From contig NZ_JAMQPR010000001.1 in assembly GCF_026151345.1 (NCBI RefSeq), forward strand, positions 2,286,176 to 2,350,175: 64,000 bases of DNA, written 5' to 3'. Position numbers and translations under genes: made by a program. Numbering within the stretch: the first letter of the stretch is position 1; each line of letters opens with the position of its first letter. Under the pieces are notes generated by a model that was not told the DNA's origin, did not search any database, and saw nothing but the letters and a program-made list of their open reading frames with translations. Below are positions 27,996 to 36,628 of the stretch, piece after piece. The stretch comes from Leptospira paudalimensis. GTDB taxonomy: Bacteria; Spirochaetota; Leptospiria; Leptospirales; Leptospiraceae.

Positions 27996-29555
27996 ATGAT
28001 TTATCCGAAACAGTTTCATGGAAAAACGAGAGACATTTCTCTCGAATCCTATTATTACCATCGTTTTTCGAACGAAATTCAATTCCCTTGTAATATTTAT
28101 TATTCTCTTACTTTAATCACTCCTGATGTTCCCATGCGTGAGATAGACTTCCTAGTTGTATCACCATATGGAGTGATCACGATCGAATTAAAAAACGGTA
28201 AGTGGAGACAAAAAAAAGGCGAATGGGAATTTTATAATGTAAGAGGCAGGGAATGGGAACCAGTTGTAGGTAAGTCTTATAAAAATCCAATCGAACAAGT
28301 AACCACACAAAGAGAAATCATCCGAGAATTTTTCAAAAATCATAACCAACTTGTCGATTTATTTCCAGAAGAATATTATGATAGTGCGATCTTCTTTTTA
28401 AAAAACGAAAGAAAGGAATTCCATCTCCCCAATGACCAAAACTTATTTGTGTTTGGCGGAAGGGAAGTAGGAGAAGATACAAGTCTCAATACAATTTTAG
28501 AATCCATTTTTTATCGAAATGGAAGAGAACCACTCCCTGATTCCGTACTTGTCAAAGCCCATGAAATCATCAAAAAAAATCTAAACTTTTTCCAAACCTT
28601 TCGCTCCAAAAAAGAGAAAGAAGAAGAGAACTTATTATTTTTCACAGAAGAACAATTTTCCCTTGTGAAGGGAATCAATCAATATTCGCATAACTTGGTT
28701 TTTGGTAGTTCAGGATCTGGAAAATCCATCTTATGTGGGGAACTTGCCTTACAAAATGCAAGGAAAGGGAAAAAAGTTCTCTTATGGCAGGGAGCAAAAG
28801 CTCTCTATGAAATTTGGAAAGAAGAACTGAGTCATATCCCAGAAAAAAACAATATAGAACTCATTTCCCATTACAAAGAAATCAATCACAATCATATCGA
28901 TCTCTTACTTGTGGATGGGATTGAAGAAATCCTTACAGATGAGAAACAATCGGAACTTTTTTTATATCTTTCTAAATTCTTTTGGGAAGAAAAAGATTGG
29001 ATCCTGTTTGTATCCAGACGATTCAAATATACATCCACTCCTATATTGGACTATTTACAATCGTTACCTGTCCATGTTTGGGACATCAAAAGGAATATAC
29101 GAAATTCACCAGAAATAGTTACATTTGCCAATTCCTTACTCGATGATTTTTCAGAAACGCCCATTTTAGATAATTTTTCAGACATCCAATTCATTAAAAA
29201 TGATGAAGACTTAACCGATCAGATGCGTTGGTGTTATGGGTATGCAAAAAAAGTTTTGGAAATCGAAAATGATGAAATTGTAGTTTTGTATCCATCGGAA
29301 GATTCATTACTCCAAAATGGATTAAAACAATTTTTGATGGAAAACCAAATGCGTCATTATTCTTGCAAAGAGTTTGCAGGGATGGAAGAAACATGTGGAA
29401 TTTTGATTGGATTTGAAAACTGGCACCTAACTGAGACAAAAGTTTTATTGGCAGAAACGATACTAAAAATTCGGAGTTTGGTTTGTGTATTTTATCCACC
29501 TAATGAAGAAAAGGTGATCCAGGGTATATTGAAAAAAGGTGACTCTGGCCCGTAA
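27996..29555 (+). CDS. NERD-domain protein with P-loop ATPase/helicase-like region
   Basis: A 519-residue protein. The N-terminal NERD domain (about residues 10-130) carries a nuclease-like core REIDFLVVSPYGVITIELK, with D51, E64 and K66 in the PD-(D/E)xK pattern. A P-loop follows (FGSSGSGKSIL, about 235-245), then a Walker B-like LLLVDGIEE near 305. Downstream sequence resembles a UvrD/DUF2075-like nucleotidase fold, but later helicase motifs were not clearly found. A role in DNA or RNA processing or in defence is possible but unproven. The last 15 bp overlap the 3' end of rnpB in antisense. No obvious Shine-Dalgarno was seen. Confidence 0.75.
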   Translation: MIYPKQFHGKTRDISLESYYYHRFSNEIQFPCNIYYSLTLITPDVPMREIDFLVVSPYGVITIELKNGKWRQKKGEWEFYNVRGREWEPVVGKSYKNPIEQVTTQREIIREFFKNHNQLVDLFPEEYYDSAIFFLKNERKEFHLPNDQNLFVFGGREVGEDTSLNTILESIFYRNGREPLPDSVLVKAHEIIKKNLNFFQTFRSKKEKEEENLLFFTEEQFSLVKGINQYSHNLVFGSSGSGKSILCGELALQNARKGKKVLLWQGAKALYEIWKEELSHIPEKNNIELISHYKEINHNHIDLLLVDGIEEILTDEKQSELFLYLSKFFWEEKDWILFVSRRFKYTSTPILDYLQSLPVHVWDIKRNIRNSPEIVTFANSLLDDFSETPILDNFSDIQFIKNDEDLTDQMRWCYGYAKKVLEIENDEIVVLYPSEDSLLQNGLKQFLMENQMRHYSCKEFAGMEETCGILIGFENWHLTETKVLLAETILKIRSLVCVFYPPNEEKVIQGILKKGDSGP

Positions 29556-29885
29556 GCCGGATTCTGTTTTAGGCGATCATTTATCTAATGCTCTCTACCC
29601 ACAACCTGGCGGGACAGGCTCATAACGGTTGTTTACTTGAGATTGCACATCGGAGGGTTTACCGGCCATTGTTTTCACAAACAAAGCGGTGGGCTCTTAC
29701 TCCACCATTTCACCCTTACCTACCGAGGTAGGCGGTATTCTTTCTGTTGCACTTTCCGTCCCTTCCTTCCTATTGCTAAAAAGAAAAAGCCCAAGCATTA
29801 CTTGGTCCGATTGTCCCCTAGTGTCCGGACTTTCCTCCCCTTTGTTTCCAGAGGGAAACAAAAAGGCGATCGCTCGGCCAGAGTC
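29541..29885 (-). ncRNA. rnpB: RNase P RNA (catalytic subunit of RNase P)
   Basis: On the minus strand the 5' end holds the universal GAGGAAAGTCCGGAC element (plus positions about 29822-29836) and the 3' end the conserved CAGAATCCGGCTTA element. The terminal P1 helix is a perfect 10-bp pairing between GACTCTGGCC (29885-29876) and GGCCAGAGTC (29550-29541), which defines both ends and a length of about 345 nt, typical of bacterial type A. Directly after P1 comes ACC and a T6 run (29538-29533), probably the terminator. A TCTAAT at 29903-29898 is a possible -10. RNase P trims tRNA 5' ends. Confidence 0.95.
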
Positions 29886-29991
29886 CCTTTCATTGAAATT
29901 AGATTTCGGAAGTGCGTCGAGGAGTATTTCAAAACTTTGGCACAATTTATGCAAATTGATCTATGAATTGAAAACAGCAAGGAACCAACGT

Positions 29992-30444
29992 ATGAAGTCT
30001 TATCATTTCGCTCTCTTTTTCATCATTTCCATTGGTTTGTGGGCAGAACCTCAGTTGGACCAATCTGTGGAAGAAATCTTAAGTCACACTCGCCTCTCTC
30101 GCATCCCTATGGTCATTGCTGAATTGGAAGAACGGTCGGCAAAAAAAATGGAATCAGGGGACTTCTTATCTGCAAGAGAGGATCTGAAAAAAGCAATTTT
30201 ACTCAAACAATCGATTGGGATGAAAGACACAGAAGGAAACGCACATTTACTTTTCCAAATGGCAAAATTAGAAACAAAACTTGGTCATAGTTGTGAGGCA
30301 CTTCATTATTCTTCCCTTGCCAATCAAATTGTGAAACGAGTCGGAATCCGTTCGGATTCCTATACATTAGCACAATGGAATGGAAAGGAAGTGAGTCCAA
30401 GGAAATGGGAAACCTGCCAAGAAGTATCTTGGTTACAAGAATAA
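29992..30444 (+). CDS. Small secreted protein of unknown function
   Basis: A 150-residue protein with a signal peptide (about residues 1-18, ending LWAEP) and helical, weakly TPR-like sequence afterwards (SGDFLSAREDLKKAILLKQ). I chose ATG 29992 because AAGGA lies 8 nt upstream; the longer frame from 29689 would run antisense through rnpB. Two cysteines in the C-terminal half (CEALH, ETCQE) could form a disulfide. No family was recognised. Confidence 0.72.
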   Translation: MKSYHFALFFIISIGLWAEPQLDQSVEEILSHTRLSRIPMVIAELEERSAKKMESGDFLSAREDLKKAILLKQSIGMKDTEGNAHLLFQMAKLETKLGHSCEALHYSSLANQIVKRVGIRSDSYTLAQWNGKEVSPRKWETCQEVSWLQE

Positions 30445-30461
30445 GAAATTCAATGTTACTT

Positions 30462-30848
30462 TCATTCCGTTTCTTTTTTTTGAAATTTTAAGGAAGCAGA
30501 ATTTACACAATAACGAAGGCCTGTTGGTTTTGGCCCATCCGGAAAAACATGTCCTAAATGTGCTCCACAATTTTGGCACATGATTTCAGTTCGAACCATT
30601 CCATGTGTTTTGTCAGTTTCGGTTGCGATCACTTCTTTTCGCACTGGCTCATAATAACTCGGCCAACCACTTCCTGAATCATATTTTGAATCTGAAGAAA
30701 ACAATGCCTCTCCACAACACACACATAAATACGTACCTGTTTCTTTGTGTGCATAGTATTCGCCAGTGAACGGCCGTTCGGTGCCCTTCTCTCTGGTCAC
30801 TTGGTACTGTAGTGGAGTGAGAACCTCTTTCCAATTTTGATTTTCCAT
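30462..30848 (-). CDS. msrB: Peptide-methionine (R)-S-oxide reductase
   Basis: Repairs methionine-R-sulfoxide in proteins. The 128-residue protein is the usual length of a stand-alone MsrB. The zinc ligands C42-x2-C45 and C91-x2-C94 are present, the core [10 protein letters not shown] is intact, and the nucleophile is C114 in [11 protein letters not shown]. It converges with the small secreted-protein gene. Confidence 0.95.
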   Translation of the reverse strand: MENQNWKEVLTPLQYQVTREKGTERPFTGEYYAHKETGTYLCVCCGEALFSSDSKYDSGSGWPSYYEPVRKEVIATETDKTHGMVRTEIMCQNCGAHLGHVFPDGPKPTGLRYCVNSASLKFQKKETE

Positions 30849-30910
30849 TGTATCGTTTGCCTCTCTTATTGAGATTAAGTATCAATATCACATTTATTTT
30901 TTTTAGGAAC

Positions 30911-30926
30911 TGACAATCTTGTGACA
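30911..30926 (+). promoter_or_regulatory. hem-box (TGACA-N6-TGACA), candidate HemR binding site
   Basis: A perfect direct repeat of TGACA separated by six bases lies 32 bp before the hemA ATG. From memory, Leptospira HemR, of the HemKR two-component system, binds this same motif upstream of the hem operon. The second repeat also forms a GTGACA that could act as a -35 element. Confidence 0.8.
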
Positions 30927-30945
30927 GTACCCAGGATGTATTTGA

Positions 30946-30951
30946 TAGAAT
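30946..30951 (+). promoter_or_regulatory. Candidate -10 element (TAGAAT) for the hem operon
   Basis: TAGAAT matches the -10 consensus in five of six positions and lies 19 bp after the GTGACA of the hem-box. The hemA ATG follows only six bases after it, so transcription would begin at or near the start codon, implying a leaderless or nearly leaderless mRNA. No Shine-Dalgarno is visible in front of hemA. Confidence 0.5.
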
Positions 30952-30957
30952 AAAATT

Positions 30958-31830
30958 ATGTGGTCAAACCTGATTCTACTCCATTCGACTGATCCCATCT
31001 CTAAGTCTTTAGACGATTCTCATCTAGAGGTTTGGAAAACTTGTCAAAGGACACTCGTCTTCACTGACAATCGGATTTTTCCCATGGAAGGAAATGAGCG
31101 TTTTTTTGACGGTTGGGAAGTATACCACGGTTATGATGCTTATCGATTTTTACTCGAAGTGGTCTCCGGTCTAAGGTCCAAGTTATTTGGAGAATCAGAA
31201 ATCCAAGCACAGTTTCGGGACCGATTCCGGGAAGAGAATACTAACGGTTCCAATTTTGGAACGTCACTCCTCCGACTGAGAGACCAAATTTTAGAACACA
31301 CCAAACAAATTCGTTCCAAGTATCTTGTAGGGATTGGCAGACAAACCTATGGAAGTGTGACAGAGTCCTATTTACACAACCACAAGGAAGTCACACTCCT
31401 AGGAACAGGTAAACTTGTAGATTCGATTTTACCATATCTTATTTCCAAACAAAAAGTAGTTCGTTTGATTGGTCGTAACCAAAACCGACTCGAAGAACTG
31501 AGTGAACTTTACCCTATCACCACATACCATTGGGAAGATTATAAACCAAACAATGAGGCGATCATCATTGCCTCAAGTTTTTTGCCATTTAACTGGGATG
31601 AGATGATCAGGTCATCATCCATCATTTTAGATTTTAGAGAAAATAAAGATGAGAACAAAAATTATGATCACTACATTCCGCTTTCACAAATTCTAAATGA
31701 CTTACACGAAACCGATGAACAAATCCAAGCTGTCAAAATGGATTTACAATACTTTCTCACGGAACTCACAAGGGAACGGGAGGAAGAACAACTTCATATT
31801 ATGAATGGATGGGAAGATTTACTTGTCTGA
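30958..31830 (+). CDS. hemA: Glutamyl-tRNA reductase, short form
   Basis: First committed step of C5-pathway haem synthesis: reduces glutamyl-tRNA to glutamate-1-semialdehyde with NADPH. The catalytic cysteine is C29 in KTCQR, equivalent to the TCNR motif, and FLLEVVSGLRSKLFGESEIQAQ matches the conserved VASGLxSxxxGExQI region. A Rossmann motif follows (VTLLGTGKLVDSI). At 290 residues it is much shorter than the usual 410-450 and lacks most of the C-terminal dimerisation domain. It opens the hem operon and overlaps hemCD by 26 bp. Confidence 0.85.
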   Translation: MWSNLILLHSTDPISKSLDDSHLEVWKTCQRTLVFTDNRIFPMEGNERFFDGWEVYHGYDAYRFLLEVVSGLRSKLFGESEIQAQFRDRFREENTNGSNFGTSLLRLRDQILEHTKQIRSKYLVGIGRQTYGSVTESYLHNHKEVTLLGTGKLVDSILPYLISKQKVVRLIGRNQNRLEELSELYPITTYHWEDYKPNNEAIIIASSFLPFNWDEMIRSSSIILDFRENKDENKNYDHYIPLSQILNDLHETDEQIQAVKMDLQYFLTELTREREEEQLHIMNGWEDLLV

Positions 31831-33358
31831 AACAATCAAAATAGGAGGTAGGTCCTCCCTACTCTCTCGCATTCAAGTCCACACTGTTAAACAAGCCTTA
31901 AAAGATAAAAACAAAGAATTAAATTTCGAAACTGTATTTCGAGAATCATCTGGAGATAAGGATTTAACAACTCCACTTTGGCAATTTGCTGGCCAAGGAA
32001 TTTTTACAAAAGACCTTCAAGAAGACTTACTCAGTCACAAATTGGACATTGTGATCCACTCTTTTAAAGATATGGATCTAAAAGAAAGAAAAGATACGAC
32101 ACTGATTCCTATTTTAAGTCGTGAAGATTTACGTGATGTATTATTATTCAAAAAAACCAAATGGATTAATTTGCCAAATGAAATCACAATTCTCACTTCT
32201 TCTCCAAGACGTGAATACCATATCAAAGAATTTCTGAAGAATTATTTCCCTACACCCATCAATAATTTTGAAATCAACATTGAATCTGTTCGAGGCAATA
32301 TCCAAACTCGACTTCGCAAATATTTGGATCATGAGTCTGGTGGTATATTAGTAGCAAAAGCTGCATTAGATCGAATCCTAAATTTCCAAGACCATGAAAA
32401 TGTATTACCCGAACTAAAAGAAGTAAAACAACTCATTAGAGATACATTAAATCATTCTTTGTTTATGGTTTTACCTTCTTCTATTTTTCCTAGTGCACCC
32501 GCACAAGGTGCGTTATGTGCAGAAATTAGAAAAGAAGACAAACATCTAAAAACATTGTTATCACAAATTGTTGATCCTGAAACCGAACTTACTGCAAACG
32601 AAGAAAGAAATATTTTGTCGAAGTATGGTGGAGGTTGCCACCAAAAAATTGGAGTCACAGTTTTAAAAAGGGATTATGGCAAAGTCACATTCGTTAGAGG
32701 AATCACCGAACAAGGAGAAATTCTACATACGAAGGAACTATCGGATAGTCCTCACTTATCTTTTACCAAAGAAGAAGTTTGGCCACCACATGCAAAAATG
32801 GCGGCAAGACAAAGAGAACGCCTCACTTATAGTGTTCCCAAAGACGTAGACGTATTTGTATCCAGAGGTTATGCGTTTCCATTGGATTTATCAGTGAATC
32901 CAAGTAATCAGATTTTATGGTCAGCTGGACTTTCCACTTGGAAAGACCTTGCTCTTCGTGGATTTTGGGTGAATGGAACATGTGATGGACTCGGTGAAAG
33001 TGAACCTCCTGAAATTGATTCAATCTTAGGAAGAAAACCAAATTTTGTAAAACTGACCCATATGGATTCAGATAAACATTCGAGTGTATATCCAGTGATT
33101 CCAACTTACTTTGTCTCAGCACCAGAAATACCGATCCCTTTTGACACATCCAAAATTAAAGCTGCATATTGGAGAAGTGGATCTGAATTTGACATCGTTA
33201 CAAAAAGATTCCCTGAACTACTGAATGTAATCCATTTTGTTGGTCCAGGTAGTACATTCAGAAAAATTAAACATGCGCTAGGTGAAGAAGGTTCCAAAAA
33301 TAAAATTTTTGTTTCCTTATCTTTTGAATCTTGGGCTGAGAAGTACATCAAACAATGA
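31805..33358 (+). CDS. hemCD: Fused porphobilinogen deaminase / uroporphyrinogen-III synthase
   Basis: A 517-residue bifunctional enzyme. Residues about 10-325 are HemC: GGRSSLLSRIQV, VIHSFKDMD, APAQGALCAE, and GGGCHQKIGV with C278 as the dipyrromethane attachment site. Residues about 335-517 are a divergent HemD domain (DVFVSRGYAFPLDL opening). Together they convert porphobilinogen to uroporphyrinogen III. The ATG at 31805 lies inside the hemA end; a TTG at 31823 is an alternative. The stop overlaps hemB by 4 bp. The HemC half is certain; the HemD half rests on position and context. Confidence 0.9.
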   Translation: MDGKIYLSETIKIGGRSSLLSRIQVHTVKQALKDKNKELNFETVFRESSGDKDLTTPLWQFAGQGIFTKDLQEDLLSHKLDIVIHSFKDMDLKERKDTTLIPILSREDLRDVLLFKKTKWINLPNEITILTSSPRREYHIKEFLKNYFPTPINNFEINIESVRGNIQTRLRKYLDHESGGILVAKAALDRILNFQDHENVLPELKEVKQLIRDTLNHSLFMVLPSSIFPSAPAQGALCAEIRKEDKHLKTLLSQIVDPETELTANEERNILSKYGGGCHQKIGVTVLKRDYGKVTFVRGITEQGEILHTKELSDSPHLSFTKEEVWPPHAKMAARQRERLTYSVPKDVDVFVSRGYAFPLDLSVNPSNQILWSAGLSTWKDLALRGFWVNGTCDGLGESEPPEIDSILGRKPNFVKLTHMDSDKHSSVYPVIPTYFVSAPEIPIPFDTSKIKAAYWRSGSEFDIVTKRFPELLNVIHFVGPGSTFRKIKHALGEEGSKNKIFVSLSFESWAEKYIKQ

Positions 33359-34308
33359 AAACAAAAACCCTTCGACTTCGTTCCAACCAATACTTACGCC
33401 ATTTGAGTGAATCAGGTTCACTTAACGTAAATAAAATGATCCAACCTTTGTTTTTAGTAGAAGGTATCAATGAAAAAGAACCCATCAAAGGTTTACCTGA
33501 TGTGTATCGCGATACAAATAAAACAATATTGAATCAAATTGAATCGGATTTAAAATCTGGGGTTTCACAATTTTTACTTTTTATGGTACCCACTGAAAAG
33601 TCAGACACAAGTTTCTCGAAGGACTTTTACCAATCAAATATTAGTCTGATTAAAAAAACTTTCCCAGAAATGTTTTTGTGGTTAGACACATGCATTTGTT
33701 CTGTAACAACAACAGGTCATTGTTGTCACTTTCATCCAAAAGGTACAATCAATTTAGAGTTAACGTTAAAACGATTGTCTGAACTTGCATTGATCTACGC
33801 AGATTCTGGTGCTGATGGTATTGCTCCTAGTGATATGATGGATGGGCGTGTTTTGTCACATCGAAAAATTCTAGACGAAAACAACCATTCACATGTTCCC
33901 ATTATGAGTTATTCCACGAAGTTTAAAAGTCACTTTTACGGTCCCTTCCGAGGAGCAGCTGACTCCTCACCACAGTTTGGTGATCGTAGTGGATACCAAC
34001 TAGACGTTAGAGATAGAGATACTGCCATTCATACTTCCATTCGTGACAAAGAAGAAGGTGCTGATTTACTGATGGTAAAACCTGGGATGACAGCTATCGA
34101 CTTAATTGGTCCCATCAAAGAAAAAACTGGGCTTCCCACTGGTGCCTACCAAGTGAGTGGTGAATATGCAAGTTTAGTATACTTGGCCAAAGAAGGTTTT
34201 TTAGATTTTGAAGATGGTTTAAAAGAAACTTGGGATGTGTTTCGGAGAGCAGGTTCTTCTTTTTTAATCACATACGGTGCAAGGATATCAAAAAGGTTAT
34301 ATTCATGA
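33355..34308 (+). CDS. hemB: Delta-aminolevulinic acid dehydratase (porphobilinogen synthase)
   Basis: Condenses two 5-aminolevulinate molecules into porphobilinogen. The 317 residues contain a cysteine-rich metal site ([14 protein letters not shown]), the [18 protein letters not shown] segment, and the two active-site lysines in [15 protein letters not shown] and LLMVKPGM. The cysteine cluster points to a zinc-dependent enzyme. It is coupled by 4-bp overlaps to hemCD upstream and hemL downstream. Confidence 0.95.
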   Translation: MKTKTLRLRSNQYLRHLSESGSLNVNKMIQPLFLVEGINEKEPIKGLPDVYRDTNKTILNQIESDLKSGVSQFLLFMVPTEKSDTSFSKDFYQSNISLIKKTFPEMFLWLDTCICSVTTTGHCCHFHPKGTINLELTLKRLSELALIYADSGADGIAPSDMMDGRVLSHRKILDENNHSHVPIMSYSTKFKSHFYGPFRGAADSSPQFGDRSGYQLDVRDRDTAIHTSIRDKEEGADLLMVKPGMTAIDLIGPIKEKTGLPTGAYQVSGEYASLVYLAKEGFLDFEDGLKETWDVFRRAGSSFLITYGARISKRLYS

Positions 34309-35582
34309 ATTCAGAATCTTTATTCGAAAGATCAAAACAAGTAGTTCCTGGTGGAGTTCATAGCCCAGTAAGATCTTTTTCTTCCGTTGGTGGAACTCCC
34401 GTATTTTTTAATGAAGCAAATGGCGCCTATCTTAAGTCAGTCGAAGGAAAAAACTATATCGACTATTGTTTGAGTTTTGGGCCACTTCTCTTTGGACATA
34501 GACATCCGGAAATCCAAGAAGTTGTTGAAGATACAGTCAGGAAAGCCTGGTCTTTTGGTGCTTGTGAACCTTATTCCTTGGAACTTGCAGAGTTCATCAC
34601 AGAAAGAATTCCTTGGGTTGAAAAAATACGTTTTGTAAATTCGGGTACGGAAGCTGTCATGAGTGCCTTACGAGTGGCAAGAGCTGCAACCGGACGAAAC
34701 AAAATTCTGAAATTTGATGGTTGTTACCATGGCCACCTTGATCAACTTTTAGTGAAGTCAGGTTCGGGCCTTGCAGGCCTTAGTTCCAGCGATAGCAAAG
34801 GAATTGGACCTGAGATCATTCAAAACACACTTGTCCTCCCATTAGATGACGAAACTAAGCTTGAAGAATTATTCCAACGTGAAGGATCAAATATCGCTTG
34901 TTTGGCGATTGAGCCATTGCCAGCAAATTACGGTTTACTTCCACAAAGAATTGAATTCCTAAAAAAATGCCGCGAACTGACCACAAAGTATGGCGTATTA
35001 CTTCTATTTGATGAAGTGATTTCTGGTTTCCGAGTTTCTTTCCAAGGTATGGCTGGAATCACAGGAATTGTCCCTGATTTGGTCTGTTATGGAAAAATCA
35101 TCGGTGGAGGTTTTCCAGTGGGAGCTTATGCCGGGAAACGAGAATTTATGGATCTTGTGGCACCAAGCGGGCCTGTTTACCAAGCAGGAACATTGTCTGC
35201 CAATCCAATAGGGATGCGAGCCGGGCTCAAAACCCTTACCAAAGCTTGGAACGAAAATCCTTACCCAAATCTTGAAACTACCACCAAACAATTCACAGAT
35301 GGAATCATAAATCTATTAAAAGAATCTGGTGATCCCAATTGGGAAGCAGTTACCTTTGGAAGTTTATTCTGGTTAAAAGGGAAAACAGAAAAACCAATCA
35401 GAACGATTGCCGATATTCCAAGTTCTCACAAATCCAATTTTGCAACTTTTTTCCACAAACTATTAAACCAAGGTGTTTATCTTGCACCAAGCGGTTATGA
35501 GGTGGGATTTTTATCCACTGTACATACAAAAGATATCATCGATCTCACACTTGAAAAAATCAAACAGGCATTAAAGGGCTAA
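34305..35582 (+). CDS. hemL: Glutamate-1-semialdehyde 2,1-aminomutase
   Basis: Converts glutamate-1-semialdehyde to 5-aminolevulinate. The protein has 425 residues. The PLP lysine is K264 in [17 protein letters not shown], and other class-III aminotransferase signatures are present ([32 protein letters not shown]). I chose ATG 34305, whose ATGA overlaps the hemB stop and gives the normal N-terminus [17 protein letters not shown]; an upstream start at 34230 would only add a tail inside hemB. Confidence 0.95.
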   Translation: MNSESLFERSKQVVPGGVHSPVRSFSSVGGTPVFFNEANGAYLKSVEGKNYIDYCLSFGPLLFGHRHPEIQEVVEDTVRKAWSFGACEPYSLELAEFITERIPWVEKIRFVNSGTEAVMSALRVARAATGRNKILKFDGCYHGHLDQLLVKSGSGLAGLSSSDSKGIGPEIIQNTLVLPLDDETKLEELFQREGSNIACLAIEPLPANYGLLPQRIEFLKKCRELTTKYGVLLLFDEVISGFRVSFQGMAGITGIVPDLVCYGKIIGGGFPVGAYAGKREFMDLVAPSGPVYQAGTLSANPIGMRAGLKTLTKAWNENPYPNLETTTKQFTDGIINLLKESGDPNWEAVTFGSLFWLKGKTEKPIRTIADIPSSHKSNFATFFHKLLNQGVYLAPSGYEVGFLSTVHTKDIIDLTLEKIKQALKG

Positions 35583-35584
35583 TC

Positions 35585-36628
35585 ATGATCACAACCAAAT
35601 ACCACAACGAACGTTTTGCAAATGCGATCCAATTAGTTCCACAAAACACTCCTCCGATTTGGTTTATGCGCCAAGCAGGGAGATACCATTCTCATTATCG
35701 TAAACTCAAAGAATCCTATAGTTTTATGGAACTATGCAAACAACCTGAATTAGCTGCAGAAGTAGCGTTAGGTCCTGTAAAAGAATTTGGATTTGATGTT
35801 AGTATCTTATTTTCAGATTTACTTTTTCCATTAGAAGCACTTGGTATGGGTCTTACTTATGATCCTGGCCCTAAATTATCCTTCTCACTTACCTCATTAA
35901 GTGATCTTAAAAAACTAAAACCCGTTGATGAAGCGATCGAAGGACTTTATTTCCAAAAAGAAGCAGTGATCCGAACGAGAGAAGTGTTACCAAAAGATGT
36001 TTCTCTAATAGGATTCGTAGGTGGTCCTTTTACCCTTATGACCTATGCAAGCATAGGAAAACATGACGGAAATTTATCGTTTATCAAAACAAACCAAGAG
36101 TTTGTAGATCAATTTTATTCGATTCTTGTACCACTCTTAAGACGAAATATCGAATTACAACTGCAAGGTGGTGCAGAAGTCGTCATGATGTTTGATACCG
36201 CAGCTGGAATGTTAGATCCGTTTAATTTCCGAAGGTATGTCACTGAACCCATTACGGAACTAACAAAATCCTTCCCAAATCAGATTGGTTATTATGCCAA
36301 AAATTCAACAGAATCACAAATAAGGCAAATCCATTCCATTCAAAACTTAGTTGGTTTCGGAGTGGATCACCGGTTTTCTATCCCAACCATATTACAAGAA
36401 TTTGGTGGCAAAGGTTTCATTCAGGGTAATTTTGACCAAGAGTTATTATTTGCAGACCAATCAACTCTCAAACAAAAAATCCAAGAATACCTTTTACCAA
36501 TCAAAGAGTTGGACCCAAAAGAGCGTGTTGGTTGGGTTGCGGGGCTTGGTCATGGTGTATTACAATTCACGCCAGAAGAATCAGTTCATCTTCTCATCGA
36601 AACAACAAGAAAGGTGTTTAACTCATGA
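35585..36628 (+). CDS. hemE: Uroporphyrinogen decarboxylase
   Basis: Removes four carboxyl groups from uroporphyrinogen III to give coproporphyrinogen III. The 347 residues start with the family signature PPIWFMRQAGRYHSHYRKL. The segments ILFSDLLFPLEALGMGL and MMFDTAAGMLDPF supply the conserved aspartates. It begins 2 nt after hemL and overlaps hemN by 4 bp. Confidence 0.95.
   Translation: MITTKYHNERFANAIQLVPQNTPPIWFMRQAGRYHSHYRKLKESYSFMELCKQPELAAEVALGPVKEFGFDVSILFSDLLFPLEALGMGLTYDPGPKLSFSLTSLSDLKKLKPVDEAIEGLYFQKEAVIRTREVLPKDVSLIGFVGGPFTLMTYASIGKHDGNLSFIKTNQEFVDQFYSILVPLLRRNIELQLQGGAEVVMMFDTAAGMLDPFNFRRYVTEPITELTKSFPNQIGYYAKNSTESQIRQIHSIQNLVGFGVDHRFSIPTILQEFGGKGFIQGNFDQELLFADQSTLKQKIQEYLLPIKELDPKERVGWVAGLGHGVLQFTPEESVHLLIETTRKVFNS

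Noticed and set aside
29689..29991. Upstream extension of the small secreted protein (open frame from 29689, 251 residues)
   Set aside because: The extension runs antisense through rnpB and removes the signal peptide from the N-terminus; ATG 29992 has a good Shine-Dalgarno.
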